A stretch of DNA of 64,000 nt, from positions 1 through 64,000 of the forward strand of contig NZ_CAJF01000006.1 in the NCBI RefSeq assembly GCF_000304335.1, written 5' to 3'. Positions 42,192 through 51,508 of this stretch are shown piece by piece (position 1 is the stretch's first letter; each line of letters begins with the position of its first letter). Origin of the DNA: Microbacterium yannicii PS01. Lineage in GTDB: Bacteria > Actinomycetota > Actinomycetes > Actinomycetales > Microbacteriaceae. The position numbers and the translations under genes are program-made. Under the pieces are notes generated by a model. The model made no database searches, had not been told where the DNA came from, and worked only from the letters and a program-made list of their open reading frames with translations.

Positions 42192-42608
42192 GTGACCTCC
42201 GCGAGTGCCGACCATCCCGACCCGCGCCGCATCCACGTCTCGGCCGCCGTCATCCTCGACGGTGAGGGGCGACTCCTGCTGGTGCGCAAGAACGGCACCA
42301 CGGCGTTCATGCAGCCGGGCGGCAAGCCGGAGCCGGGCGAGTCGGCGAGCGAGACCCTCAGCCGCGAGCTGGCAGAGGAACTCGGCATCCGGATCCCGCC
42401 GCACGAGCTGCGCCCGCTCGGCGAGTTCACGGCCGCGGCGGCGAACGAGCCGGGGTTCGTGGTGGTGGCGGACGTGTTCGCCGCCGACCTCGGCGAGCAG
42501 CGTCCGCGCGTGGGGGCCGAGATCGCCGAGCTGCGGTGGGTGCGGCGAGCGGATGCGGCGACCTGCGAGATCGCGCCGCTCGCCAGCGAGAACTTTCTGC
42601 CGGCCTGA
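42192..42608 (+). CDS. Nudix hydrolase
   Basis: A 138-residue Nudix enzyme that cleaves nucleoside diphosphate-linked compounds. The Nudix box is complete: G5xE7xREUxEExGU matches GGKPEPGESASETLSRELAE followed by ELGI, with the metal-binding Glu cluster. SAAVILDGEGRLLLVRK precedes it. I used GTG 42192 as the start; GTG 42168 is an alternative and neither has a strong ribosome site. It is divergent from the SDR gene by 41 bases. The exact substrate, for example a damaged nucleotide, is not visible. Confidence 0.88.
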   Translation: MTSASADHPDPRRIHVSAAVILDGEGRLLLVRKNGTTAFMQPGGKPEPGESASETLSRELAEELGIRIPPHELRPLGEFTAAAANEPGFVVVADVFAADLGEQRPRVGAEIAELRWVRRADAATCEIAPLASENFLPA

Positions 42609-42660
42609 CGCCCGGCGCCCGTCGTCCGCGTCCGCCGGGTCCAGGCGTCGTGCCGCCGTG

Positions 42661-42933
42661 TCAGTGCGCGGGAGGGTGATGAGGGATCGGCACGGGCCGG
42701 GTCGAGCCGCCGGTTGCGGCGGCCTCCTGGCGGCGCGCGAGATCGTCGAGCACGTCTTCGACGCGGAGGTACTCGGTGGGCAGCGGCAGGGGGAGCACCC
42801 AGGTGACCCGGAAGAGGTGCTCGGTCGCCTCGACGTACGCGACGACATGGCGGGAGTCGTCGATCGGGAACCGGGTGTCTTCGATGATCCAGTCCGTCTC
42901 GGTGACGCGCATCGCGGTGAACTGTGTGGTCAT
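42661..42933 (-). CDS. Small conserved-looking hypothetical protein
   Basis: A 90-residue protein of unknown function. The ATG at 42933 has AAGGAG eight bases upstream, a strong site. It opens MTTQFTAMRVTETDWIIEDT, then runs through a beta-rich segment (FRVTWVLPLPLPTEY), a helix and a Pro/His-rich tail ending HHPPAH. The codon pattern looks genuine. I do not recognise a family. It is convergent with the Nudix gene. Confidence 0.65.
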   Translation of the reverse strand: MTTQFTAMRVTETDWIIEDTRFPIDDSRHVVAYVEATEHLFRVTWVLPLPLPTEYLRVEDVLDDLARRQEAAATGGSTRPVPIPHHPPAH

Positions 42934-43097
42934 GGTTGGCGCTCCTTCGCTCTCGCCGCGCCGTTGTGCGCAGCGAGCATCGCACGACGACGCAAGGGTC
43001 GGAATGGGGCTTGACTTTCCCGGTGCCCGTTTGCCTGTGGCGTACGCAGATGTCAAGGCCCGTACGGACTCGAATCGTCAGCGCGTACGGTGTGGGG

Positions 43098-43442
43098 ATG
43101 AAGCACGTGATGTACGCCGAGAAGTCCCTTCTGATGGGCGATGAGGTCGCGGACGCGATCCTGGAGTACGCGAGGCTTCTCGCCGAGGGGGGCCACGCCG
43201 ACACGGTCACCGTTCGAGCGATCGGCGTCGACGGCAACACCGTCGACGCGGCCTTCCTGCTCAATGCGACGAGCGTGATGATGGTCGAATCGACCAACTC
43301 GACCGTCGTCCCGCCTGACAATGAGGAAGCCGTTCGGTATCTTCAGGAGCGGATCGAGCGACTGAGCCGGCCACCCGGCGTCCAGGCTGAGGACGACGGC
43401 GGCATGTTCTACGACGACGACATCGATCTGCGCGGCGCGTGA
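43098..43442 (+). CDS. Small hypothetical protein
   Basis: A 114-residue protein of unknown function. MKHVMYAEKSLLMGDEVADA begins a helix that continues LEYARLLAEGGHADTVTVRAI, followed by a beta strand and an acidic tail (EDDGGMFYDDDIDLRGA). The upstream GTGGGG is a plausible ribosome site for the ATG at 43098. It lies 48 bases before the next small gene and may share its transcript. No family recognised. Confidence 0.6.
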   Translation: MKHVMYAEKSLLMGDEVADAILEYARLLAEGGHADTVTVRAIGVDGNTVDAAFLLNATSVMMVESTNSTVVPPDNEEAVRYLQERIERLSRPPGVQAEDDGGMFYDDDIDLRGA

Positions 43443-43490
43443 AGCCCGAGCTCGCCGTTACCGAGGGCTCATGAGGAGATCGAGGTCGAG

Positions 43491-43820
43491 ATGGGCCATT
43501 TGATTTACGGCGTCGCCCCCGCCATCGCGATCGACGACTGGGCGCTGGAGCACCTCCGCTTCGTCATCGTCACGAAGCTCCGTCGCGATGAGAGCTTCAG
43601 CTTCAGCTGGGAGAACGAGCCGGATGTCGATGGCGATGTCACGCGTGCCTCCCCGGGTGTGTACGGGACGGTGTGGATCTCGAAGAGCTCGTCGCTGTAC
43701 TTCAGCTTCGACAAGCCCCGCGCCCACGACTTGAACCGGCACTGGCTGGATGCGCTGGCACGAGCCGCCAACAGCAGCAGCGGCCTGCGACTCGTGCCGG
43801 AGCCGACGTCCGCGGCGTGA
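43491..43820 (+). CDS. Microbacteriaceae-type small protein (DUF7882-like)
   Basis: A 109-residue protein of a small family frequent in Microbacteriaceae: MGHLIYGVAPAIAIDDWALE, then HLRFVIVTKLRRDESFSFSW, GTVWISKSSSLYFSF and LNRHWLDALARAANSSSGLR. The motif order is memorable. Databases often call it ATP-dependent DNA ligase, but no ligase motif (KxDG) is present, so that name should not be used. Function unknown. The short length, Arg-rich first strand and conserved Trp hint at a nucleic-acid-independent binding role only. It is followed 13 bases later by the PhzF gene. Confidence 0.75.
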   Translation: MGHLIYGVAPAIAIDDWALEHLRFVIVTKLRRDESFSFSWENEPDVDGDVTRASPGVYGTVWISKSSSLYFSFDKPRAHDLNRHWLDALARAANSSSGLRLVPEPTSAA

Positions 43821-43833
43821 GAGGGGGACTGTC

Positions 43834-44517
43834 GTGAGTCTCCTGGTGAACGTGGTCAGCGTCTTCGTCGACGACGAGGGCCAGTACGGCAACCCGCTCG
43901 GGATCGTCTGGGCCTCGTCGTGGACGCGGAAGAACGAGCAGCGGATCGCCGCCGACCTCGGCTTCAGCGAGACCATCTTCATCGACGGCTTCGCAGACGG
44001 GATCGCGACGGCGCGCATCTTCACTCCGGCGCAGGAGCTGCCGTTCGCCGGCCACCCCACCGTCGGGCTCGCGGCATGGCTCCGCAGCAGCGGGGACGAC
44101 GTGAGAGCCATCGATGTGCCGGCCGGGAAGGTGCAGGTGCGGTTCGATGAGGAGCTCGTCTTCGTGACGGCCTCGCCCCGATGGGCTCCTGCGTTCGAAC
44201 TGGATCAGCTCGACACCCCTGGTGACGTCGACGCCGTCGATCCCGACGCGTACGGCGACGGCCTGCACTACGTCTGGGCCTGGCGGGACGAGTCGTCGCG
44301 GCAGGTGAGGGCCCGCATGTTCGCGCCCGACCTCGGCATCCGCGAAGACGAGGCGACGGGCGCGGCCGCCGTCCGGCTCACCTCGAAACTCGGGCGCGAC
44401 CTCGAGATCGTCCAGGGACGAGGCTCGGTCCTCCACACCCATTCGCTCGTGCTCGATGGGCTGGTCGAGGTCGGAGGTCGCGTCGCAGAGGAACGCACCA
44501 TCGAAGTGCGCTCCTGA
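43834..44517 (+). CDS. PhzF-family isomerase/epimerase, short form
   Basis: A 227-residue PhzF-fold protein. VNVVSVFVDDEGQYGNPLGIV, DLGFSETIFI with the catalytic Glu, RIFTPAQELPFAGHPTVG and REDEATGAAA are diagnostic. PhzF proteins isomerise small-molecule double bonds. Family members usually have 260-300 residues, so this one is shorter, mostly by trimmed loops in the second half. The GTG at 43834 is preceded by GAGGGGG. There are no phenazine genes nearby, so a general metabolic or metabolite-repair role is more likely. It is convergent with the M20 peptidase. Confidence 0.86.
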   Translation: MSLLVNVVSVFVDDEGQYGNPLGIVWASSWTRKNEQRIAADLGFSETIFIDGFADGIATARIFTPAQELPFAGHPTVGLAAWLRSSGDDVRAIDVPAGKVQVRFDEELVFVTASPRWAPAFELDQLDTPGDVDAVDPDAYGDGLHYVWAWRDESSRQVRARMFAPDLGIREDEATGAAAVRLTSKLGRDLEIVQGRGSVLHTHSLVLDGLVEVGGRVAEERTIEVRS

Positions 44518-44582
44518 CGGTCGTTCTCGACGAACCGATCGCGCTTGCCAATCCGATTCCGGCACGGTTCCGAAATGCTTCG

Positions 44583-44635
44583 GTGACCCCCGGAGTGCGG
44601 GCACTGGGGAGTCCGGCCAGGGGGCCGGGGGTCAC
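44583..44635. terminator. Inverted repeat between convergent PhzF and M20 genes
   Basis: Eleven-base arms GTGACCCCCGG (44583-44593) and CCGGGGGTCAC (44625-44635) around a 31-base GC-rich loop. The position between two convergent stops fits a bidirectional terminator. Confidence 0.5.
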
Positions 44636-44709
44636 GACCGCTCTCGCGGCGCCCAGGCGTCAGGTCGAGCCGGAGCTGCCGACGCCTCGAGTCCGCTGCG
44701 CGGCTGGAC

Positions 44710-46161
44710 TCATCGTAGATCCGCAGGCCGCATCGCACCCAGCTCGCTCCACAGATGGGCGATGGATGCCGCGCCCCGGAGCAGCATGTCGATGTCGATG
44801 CTCTCATCGCCGGCGTGCCAGTGATCCTCGGGAAGGCCCGTCCCGAGGAACAGCACATCCGCGTCGAGGGTCCTGGCAAGAAGGTCGGCCGGCCCTCCAC
44901 CCGCGTTGCCCATCCGAAGGCCGGTGGGACGCTCGAATCCGGCGGCGATCGCCCGCTCCAGGCAGTCCAGCGCCACGCCGCGGCGGGTGACGTAGGGAGG
45001 CTGGGAGAGCTCCTCGTCCACCTCGAGCGAATACGTGACGGTCTCGGGTGTCCGCTGCCGCACGTATTCGCGGAGCTGTTCGGCAACGGTGGCGATCTTC
45101 TGGTTCGGGACGGTGCGGATACTCAGGCCGGCCTGTGCGGTCGCCGGAATGACGGCTCGCGCGATGCCTTCCGGGTCGCCGGCGAGCAGCGACAGCACCT
45201 CGATCGACGGGCGCTCCCACAGCCGCTCGGGCACGGTGTACCCGGCCTCGCCGGTGACGCCGCGGGTCTCGGTGCGCGCCGTCCAGCTGTCGTCGTCGTA
45301 CGGCAGTTCGGCCAGCTCCTCCCGACGCTCCGGAGTGAGCGGGGCGACATCGTCGTAGAAGCCCGGCAGCGTGACGCGGCCCTCCGCGTCGTGCAGTCCG
45401 CCCACCACCTCGGCGAGCACATGAGTGGCGTTCACCGCAGCGCCGGATACAGCGCCGCTGTGCAGATCGCGCGCCGCCCCGGTGATCGAGAGGGATCCCG
45501 TGATCACGCCGCGCATCGAGGTCACCACGGCCGGGGCTTCACGCTGCCACTGCACGGTGTCGGAGAACACGATGATGTCGCAGCTGAGCTCGGTTCGATG
45601 CCTGTCGAGAAGCTCGGCGAGATGCGGCGATCCGATCTCCTCTTCGCCTTCGACGAGGAGCTTGAGGTTGACGGCGGGCTGGTTGCGTCCGGTCGCCGCA
45701 AGGTGGGCGCGCAGTCCCCACAGATGGGCCATGACCTGCCCTTTGGCGTCGGAGGCGCCCCGCCCGAACAGCCGGTTGTCGCGGACGGTGGGAGCGAAGG
45801 GCGAGGTGACGTGCCATTCTTCGGCCTTGGCGTGACGAACGTCGTGATGGCTGTAGACGAGCACAGTGGGCAGGTCCGGGTCGACGAGCCATTCGGCGTA
45901 GACCGCTGCGCTCTCGCCCGATCGAAGAAGCCTGCTCGACAGGCCGGCGTCGCGGAGGCGACGGCGGAGCCACCGGGCCGAGCGCAGCATGTCGGCGGTG
46001 CGTTCGGGGTCGGCCGCGACCGAGGGGATCCGGATCCACTCATCGAGGGCGTGCACGATCTGCGCAGTGGAGGCCGCGAGGAACCCGCTGACGGAGGGGC
46101 CGCCGGCGACCGGTGACATCGACGCCCTGTCCTGGGCGCCTCGGGCGGCACCGACGCTCAT
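44710..46161 (-). CDS. M20-family metallopeptidase (dipeptidase-like)
   Basis: A 483-residue co-catalytic zinc peptidase. Ligands and catalysis are visible: LVYSHHDV (first His and Asp), GRGASDAKGQ (bridging Asp), LLVEGEEEIGS (catalytic Glu and ligand Glu), DLHSGAVSG in the dimerisation domain and EDHWHAGDESI with the last His. This pattern fits the CNDP/DapE-like dipeptidase branch (M20A). The ATG at 46161 follows AGGAGG at ideal spacing; a longer frame upstream is unlikely. It probably hydrolyses dipeptides or N-acyl amino acids in the cytoplasm. No operon partner. Confidence 0.93.
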   Translation of the reverse strand: MSVGAARGAQDRASMSPVAGGPSVSGFLAASTAQIVHALDEWIRIPSVAADPERTADMLRSARWLRRRLRDAGLSSRLLRSGESAAVYAEWLVDPDLPTVLVYSHHDVRHAKAEEWHVTSPFAPTVRDNRLFGRGASDAKGQVMAHLWGLRAHLAATGRNQPAVNLKLLVEGEEEIGSPHLAELLDRHRTELSCDIIVFSDTVQWQREAPAVVTSMRGVITGSLSITGAARDLHSGAVSGAAVNATHVLAEVVGGLHDAEGRVTLPGFYDDVAPLTPERREELAELPYDDDSWTARTETRGVTGEAGYTVPERLWERPSIEVLSLLAGDPEGIARAVIPATAQAGLSIRTVPNQKIATVAEQLREYVRQRTPETVTYSLEVDEELSQPPYVTRRGVALDCLERAIAAGFERPTGLRMGNAGGGPADLLARTLDADVLFLGTGLPEDHWHAGDESIDIDMLLRGAASIAHLWSELGAMRPADLR

Positions 46162-46365
46162 CTGTCTCCTCCTGACGCGGGAAGCGCCATCGCGATTCTT
46201 CCTCGGGCCCACCATCGGGCATCGCCGCGCGGTGACGGGAAGGGATTGACGCGAGTGGAGGCCGCGCGCTAGCGGCGGCACCGTTCAGTACGGCGACGAT
46301 CTTCGACCGAGTTGCTAACGGCGCCTCCCAGAGAGCACGCCCGCACGGATCGCCGCCCGTACCCG

Positions 46366-46812
46366 TCAGTCCTCGGGGCCCTTCCCCGCGTCGAACCGCT
46401 CCTGGTAGCGCTGCGTCGCCTCGCGCAGGAGCGCGTCGTCGATGCGCGCCACGGGCACGACGTCGCGCAGCAGCGGCTCGCAGTCCGGCCCACGGCCGAC
46501 CTCCTCGCCGCGCAGCACCCAGGGGAATCGGGCGGGATTCTTCGCCTGAAGCTCGTTGTACTGGCACACCTGGCGTGCCAGCCAGTCCTCGAACGGCCGG
46601 TCCCACCACCGCTCGGCGTGCAGGGGGTTGACGGACAGGCCGGGAAGCTCCAGACCGCTCTCGGTGTCGATGCTGGGGCGGTCGTCGCGCTCCGGTCCCT
46701 CGCTGTACCGGACATAGGCGACGCCCAGTTCCGAGACGAGCCCGGCGAGCTCCTCGAGCGTGCGCACCGACGTATCCAGGCGGACCGAGCGCAGCAGCGG
46801 CATCCCTTCCAT
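46366..46812 (-). CDS. Conserved actinobacterial protein, DUF6098-like
   Basis: A 148-residue protein with no known function. The core LEELAGLVSELGVAYVRYSE, then GLELPGLSVNPLHAERWWDR and PFEDWLARQVCQYNELQ, matches from memory a small actinobacterial family annotated DUF6098. The ATG at 46812 lacks an upstream ribosome site, so the start is provisional. It is divergent from the beta-galactosidase gene, separated by 148 bases that should hold both promoters. A TTGACT at 46853 is a possible plus-strand -35 box without a convincing -10. Confidence 0.65.
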   Translation of the reverse strand: MEGMPLLRSVRLDTSVRTLEELAGLVSELGVAYVRYSEGPERDDRPSIDTESGLELPGLSVNPLHAERWWDRPFEDWLARQVCQYNELQAKNPARFPWVLRGEEVGRGPDCEPLLRDVVPVARIDDALLREATQRYQERFDAGKGPED

Positions 46813-46960
46813 GCGGCGACGATGCCTCTGCGAATCACCACCGACGAGAGCCTTGACTCGTGGCGGCTCGGTGTGGAAGGAGCTGACTAGTGTCTTACGT
46901 GAGCAGTCGGGCATCGACGTCCTCACCCGGGCGGCCCCCGACGTTCAGAAAGCACGCTCC

Positions 46961-48727
46961 GTGGCATCCTTCTCCATCGGCGACGCCGACTTCCTCCTCG
47001 ACGGGCAGTCCCACCGCATCCTCTCGGGGGCGATCCACTACTTCCGGGTGCACCCGGAACAGTGGGCCGATCGCATCCGCAAGGCACGGCTCATGGGTCT
47101 GAACGCCATCGAGACGTACGTGGCGTGGAACGTCCACGAGCCCAGGAAGGGACAATGGGATGCCGCGGGCTGGAACGATCTCGGACGGTTCCTCGACCTC
47201 GTCGCCGAGGAGGGCATGCACGCGATCGTGCGACCGGGACCCTACATCTGCGCGGAATGGCACAACGGCGGGCTGCCCGTCTGGCTGACCAGCATTCCCG
47301 GCATCCGGCTGCGCTCTTCCGATCCTCGGTATCTGGCCGAGGTGACGCAGTACCTGCGCCGTGTCTACGCGATCGTCGCGCCGCGGCAGATCGACCAGGG
47401 CGGGAACGTCATCCTCGTGCAGATCGAGAACGAGTACGGCGCCTACGGCGCCGACCGTGACTACCTGCGCGAGCTGGTCGATGCGACCCGCGCGGCGGGC
47501 ATCACGGTGCCGCTCACCACCGTCGACCAGCCGGTGCACGACCATCTCGCGAACGGCACCCTGCCGGGGCTGCACGCGACCGGGTCGTTCGGCTCCCGCG
47601 CGGCCGAGCGCCTCGCGACGCTGCGCGAGCACCAGGCCACCGGACCCCTGATGTGCTCGGAGTTCTGGGACGGCTGGTTCGACTGGTGGGGCGGCCACCA
47701 CCACACCACGAGCGCGAGTGCGGCGGCGAGCGAGCTCGACGACCTGCTGTCGGCCGGTGCTTCCGTGAACGTCTACATGTTCCACGGCGGCACCAACTTC
47801 GGCCTCACGAACGGCGCCAACGACAAGGGCCGCTATCTGCCGATCGTGACGTCGTACGACTACGACGCGCCGCTGGACGAGGCGGGTCACCCCACCGAGA
47901 AGTACTGGGCGCTGCGCGAGGTGCTCGCGAAGTACACCGAAGTCCCCGACGAGGTGCCCCCAGGACCCGTCGAGGCATCGGTCTTCACCGTCGAGCTGAG
48001 CGGCACCGGCGACCAGCAGTGGAGCTCCGCCGCCGACAGCGCCGCGCACGTCGAGCCGCCCACCTTCGAAGAGCTGGACCACACCGGGGCGCTGGTCGTG
48101 TACGAAGCCGAGCTCCCTGACGATGCGTTCCGCCACGGCGGGCCCGCGCTCTTCGAGGTCGATGAGGTTCGGGACCACGCCTGGGTGAGCGTGGATGGGC
48201 GGCCCGTCGGGACGATGTCGCGCACCCTGCACCAGCGTGCACTAGCCATCCCGCAGGGCACGCGCCTCCGACTCCTCGTCGAGGAGCAGGGCCGGGTCAA
48301 CTACGACCACCGGATCGGCGAGCGCAAGGGCCTCATCGGCAACGCGCGACTGGACGGCAGGCCCGTCACCGGCTGGAGTGCCACGCCCATCGATCTCGCC
48401 TCGGTCGCCCGCGCCGCCGCCGAGTCGACCGGGCACGGTGCCGGCCGCGCCCGCTTTGTCGGACCGGTCGCGCTGCGCGGTGAGTTCGACCTCGACGCGC
48501 CGCACGATCTCTTCCTCGACACGGAGGCCTGGGGCAAGGGCTACGCCTTCGTGAACGGCCTCTTCCTCGGCAGGTACTGGTCCAACGGACCGCAGCGCAC
48601 TCTGTACGTGCCCGCGCCGGCGACCCGGCAGGGACGCAACGTCATCGTCGTCGTCGAACTCGAACAGCTCGGCGAGGCGACAGCGCGGTTCGCCCCGTAT
48701 CCGGTCCTCGGCGGCCTGGAGCAGTGA
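46961..48727 (+). CDS. GH35 beta-galactosidase, cytoplasmic
   Basis: A 588-residue glycoside hydrolase family 35 enzyme. The TIM barrel shows HYFRVHPEQWADRIRKAR, YVAWNVHEPRKGQWD, the acid/base Glu in QIENEYGAYG, the nucleophile Glu in MCSEFWDGWFDWWGG, and MFHGGTNFG. The C-terminal half is the usual beta-sandwich set (KGYAFVNGLFLGRYW, PQRTLYVP). No signal peptide is seen, so it acts on imported oligosaccharides. I used GTG 46961 because homologues begin with the FSIGDADFLLDG block; a ribosome site is weak. It would cleave terminal beta-galactose. No sugar transporter is adjacent. Confidence 0.93.
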   Translation: MASFSIGDADFLLDGQSHRILSGAIHYFRVHPEQWADRIRKARLMGLNAIETYVAWNVHEPRKGQWDAAGWNDLGRFLDLVAEEGMHAIVRPGPYICAEWHNGGLPVWLTSIPGIRLRSSDPRYLAEVTQYLRRVYAIVAPRQIDQGGNVILVQIENEYGAYGADRDYLRELVDATRAAGITVPLTTVDQPVHDHLANGTLPGLHATGSFGSRAAERLATLREHQATGPLMCSEFWDGWFDWWGGHHHTTSASAAASELDDLLSAGASVNVYMFHGGTNFGLTNGANDKGRYLPIVTSYDYDAPLDEAGHPTEKYWALREVLAKYTEVPDEVPPGPVEASVFTVELSGTGDQQWSSAADSAAHVEPPTFEELDHTGALVVYEAELPDDAFRHGGPALFEVDEVRDHAWVSVDGRPVGTMSRTLHQRALAIPQGTRLRLLVEEQGRVNYDHRIGERKGLIGNARLDGRPVTGWSATPIDLASVARAAAESTGHGAGRARFVGPVALRGEFDLDAPHDLFLDTEAWGKGYAFVNGLFLGRYWSNGPQRTLYVPAPATRQGRNVIVVVELEQLGEATARFAPYPVLGGLEQ

Positions 48728-48766
48728 GGCCTGTCCAGCGAACGCTTGCCGCAATAGCCTGAGCGC

Positions 48767-49786
48767 ATGCGCCAGGGCGAGCTGGATGTCGGGGACGTCG
48801 GTCAGATCGCGCGGACGGGCGCCGTTCCGCCCGGTCAAGACATCGATGCGGTGGTCGCCGCTGCGCACGCCCGGGCGCTCCGCCACTCCCAGGGCGCGGT
48901 GGCGGATTACATCCCTGTCCTCGCCGAGGCCGATCCCGAGCTGTTCGGGCTGTGCGTCGTCGACGTCGACGGCGGTGTGCACGCCGAGGGCGACACCGGC
49001 GCGCTCTTCTCGATCCAGTCGATCTCGAAGGCCTTCGTCTATGCGCTGCTCTGCGACGCGCTCGGTCACGAAGAGGTCTTCGACGTCGTGGGAGTCAACA
49101 ACACCGGCGCCGCGTTCAACTCGGTCGTCGCGATCGAGCTCAACGGCGGCCACCCGGGCAACCCCATGGTCAACGCCGGCGCGATCGCCACGACGGCGCT
49201 GCTGCCGGGCGACTCGGCCGAGGCCCGGTGGGAGGGGATCCGTGCCGGCCTCTCCCGCTTCGCCGGACGCGAGCTCGAGATCGACGAGGAGGTCTACCGC
49301 TCCGAGACCCTGACCAATCAGCGCAACCGCGCGATCGGGCAGCTGCTCGAGAGCTACGGCCGTATCCGGTCCGACCCGGCCGAGGCCGTCGACGTCTACA
49401 CGCGTCAGTGCTCGCTTCTGGTCGACGCGCGCGATCTCGCCGTCATGGGCGCGACGCTCGCCGACGGCGGGGTGAATCCGGTCACGGGGGAGCGGGTCGT
49501 GTCGGCCGATGTCTGCCGCGACACGCTCGCCGTGCTGGCGGCGAGCGGACTGTACGAGCGCTCGGGCGAGTGGCTGTTCGAGATCGGGCTGCCCGGCAAG
49601 TCGGGAGTCGCCGGCGGGCTGGTGACCGTCGCCCCGGGGAAGGCCGGGATCGCCGCGTACGCGCCGCGGCTCGACAGCGCCGGCAACAGCGTGCGGGGAC
49701 AGATCGCCACCGCCTACCTCTCGCGCGCGCTCGGCTTCAACATCTTCGCCTCCGACTCCCACTACTCCCGAGGAGATCTCGCATGA
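48767..49786 (+). CDS. glsA: Glutaminase A
   Basis: A 339-residue serine-dependent glutaminase (beta-lactamase fold) that converts glutamine to glutamate and ammonia. The catalytic Ser-x-x-Lys is in FSIQSISKAF, with VNNTGAAFNS, GGHPGNPMVNAGAI, LGHEEVF and KSGVAGG as further family blocks. The length is slightly above the common 310, with a short extra N-terminus. Its stop overlaps the ATG of an MFS exporter (ATGA). Bacterial glutaminases paired with a transporter can contribute to acid resistance by releasing ammonia (established for E. coli YbaS with GadC). Here the partner is an MFS, so the link is only suggestive. Confidence 0.94.
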   Translation: MRQGELDVGDVGQIARTGAVPPGQDIDAVVAAAHARALRHSQGAVADYIPVLAEADPELFGLCVVDVDGGVHAEGDTGALFSIQSISKAFVYALLCDALGHEEVFDVVGVNNTGAAFNSVVAIELNGGHPGNPMVNAGAIATTALLPGDSAEARWEGIRAGLSRFAGRELEIDEEVYRSETLTNQRNRAIGQLLESYGRIRSDPAEAVDVYTRQCSLLVDARDLAVMGATLADGGVNPVTGERVVSADVCRDTLAVLAASGLYERSGEWLFEIGLPGKSGVAGGLVTVAPGKAGIAAYAPRLDSAGNSVRGQIATAYLSRALGFNIFASDSHYSRGDLA

Positions 49787-51429
49787 CCTCGACACCCGCC
49801 ACCCGGGCCAGCCGGAGCGCCACCGATCGGGCGTCCTGGGCGCCCATGATCGGGCTGTTCCTCGCCCAGATCCTCATGTCGTACAACGTCTCGGCGCTCC
49901 CGGTCTCGCTGGGAGGGATGGTCGAGACCTTCGGCGTCTCGCCGACCGACGTCAGCACGGCGATCGTCACCTACGGCCTGGTCGTCGCCGCGCTGGTGAT
50001 GGTCGGCGCGAAGATCGGCCAGCGCGTCGGCTGGGTGATCATGTTCCGCATCGTCGTCGCGCTGTTCGCCGCGTCGGCGCTGACGATGATCTTCGCACCC
50101 GGCGTCGAGTGGGTCATCTTCGCCCAGGCGCTCGCCGGCGCGTCCGCGGCGATCATCGTCCCGTCCCTCGTCGCGCTCATCGCCGAGAACTACCACGGTG
50201 CCCAGCAGGAGACCGCGATCGGATCGCTGGGATCGGCGCGAGCACTGGCCGGCGTGAGCGCGTTCCTCATCGGCGGCACACTGGCGACCCTCGTCGGATG
50301 GCGCCAGGTCTTCGTCGTGGTGCTGGTGCTGGCGGTCGCGGTGTTCCTGCTGAGCTTCCGGCTGCGGGGCGCTCCCGGCAACCGCGGCATCAAGATCGAC
50401 TTCGTCGCCGCCGTCCTCATCGGCCTCGGAATCGTGTCGCTGACGCTCGGCATCAACAACCTCAACGGCTGGGGCCTCCTGTTCGCCCGTCCCGACGCGC
50501 CGTTCGACATCCTCGGGCTGTCGCCGGCACCGGTGCTGATCGTGATCGGCGTGGTGCTGGTGCAGCTGTTCTTCGTGTGGACCCGCAGACGGATGAGGGC
50601 CGGCAAGGTGCCGCTGGTCAGCCTCTCGGTCTTCGGGTCCAGCCGCGAGCGCGCGGCCGTGTACGCGATGTTCATCGTGGTCGCGATGGAGGCGGCCCTG
50701 AACTTCACGATCCCGCTGTACATCCAGATCGTGCAAGGACGCACGCCGTTCGACACGTCGCTGGCGATGCTGCCCTTCAACCTCACGGTGTTCTTCACCG
50801 CGATGCTGGTGGTGCGCTTCTACCGGCGGTTCTCGCCGCGCACGATCGGCATGTTCTCGTTCGGTCTGACCACGGTGGCGCTGGTGTGGCTCGCGTTCGT
50901 GGTCACCAACAACTGGGAGACGCTCCCGACGATTCTGGGGCTCTTCGTGTTCGGCGTGGGGCAGGGCGCACTCGTGACGCTCGTGTTCAACGTGCTCGTC
51001 ACCGCCTCCCCGAAGGAGTTGGCAGGCGACGTGGGATCGGTGCGGGGCACCACGCAGAACCTCGCCTCGGCGGTCGGCACCGCGGTCGCCGGTGCGCTGC
51101 TGGTCGGGATCCTGAGCGTGAACGTCGTGTCGTCGCTGGCCGAGCACCCCGAGCTCTCGCCCGAGCTGGTCTCGCAGGTCGACCTCGACCGCGTGACCTT
51201 CGTGAGCAACGATCGCCTCGACGAGGTGCTGTCGCAGACCGACGCGACGCCCGCGCAGGTCGACGCCGCCGTCGCCCTGAACGAGCAGGCGCGCCTGAGT
51301 GCACTCAAGCTGGGCCTGCTGATCCTCGCCGGCGTCAGCGCGCTCGCCATCGTTCCCGCGAGCCGGCTTCCCGACTTCCGCCCCGGCGAGATCCCGGAAT
51401 CGGTGGCGACGGGCGAGAACGCCGACTAG
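49783..51429 (+). CDS. MFS transporter, DHA2-like, coupled to glutaminase
   Basis: A 548-residue protein with about 14 hydrophobic segments and a long soluble segment near residues 455-500 (LAEHPELSPELVSQVDLDRV region) before the last helix. TM1 reads MIGLFLAQILMSYNVSALPV and an antiporter-type stretch GSARALAGVSAFLIGG occupies TM5. The ATG overlaps the glutaminase stop, so both are co-translated. The substrate is unknown: export of glutamate or a glutamine-derived compound would be the simplest reading of the coupling, but a drug substrate is equally possible from the family. Confidence 0.88.
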   Translation: MTSTPATRASRSATDRASWAPMIGLFLAQILMSYNVSALPVSLGGMVETFGVSPTDVSTAIVTYGLVVAALVMVGAKIGQRVGWVIMFRIVVALFAASALTMIFAPGVEWVIFAQALAGASAAIIVPSLVALIAENYHGAQQETAIGSLGSARALAGVSAFLIGGTLATLVGWRQVFVVVLVLAVAVFLLSFRLRGAPGNRGIKIDFVAAVLIGLGIVSLTLGINNLNGWGLLFARPDAPFDILGLSPAPVLIVIGVVLVQLFFVWTRRRMRAGKVPLVSLSVFGSSRERAAVYAMFIVVAMEAALNFTIPLYIQIVQGRTPFDTSLAMLPFNLTVFFTAMLVVRFYRRFSPRTIGMFSFGLTTVALVWLAFVVTNNWETLPTILGLFVFGVGQGALVTLVFNVLVTASPKELAGDVGSVRGTTQNLASAVGTAVAGALLVGILSVNVVSSLAEHPELSPELVSQVDLDRVTFVSNDRLDEVLSQTDATPAQVDAAVALNEQARLSALKLGLLILAGVSALAIVPASRLPDFRPGEIPESVATGENAD

Positions 51430-51508
51430 AACACACCACGATGGGGCGGATGCCGCGGGCCGCGGCATCCGTCCCTCTCCGGCTGCCCGCAAAGAAGTTC
51501 GCTATTCA

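Noticed and set aside
43491..43820. Annotation as ATP-dependent DNA ligase, commonly given to this family
   Set aside because: Only 109 residues and no KxDG or other nucleotidyltransferase motif.
46961..48727. Start upstream at the first in-frame codon near 46760
   Set aside because: The extra residues are unrelated to GH35 and overlap the divergent small gene; homologues begin at the FSIGDADF block.
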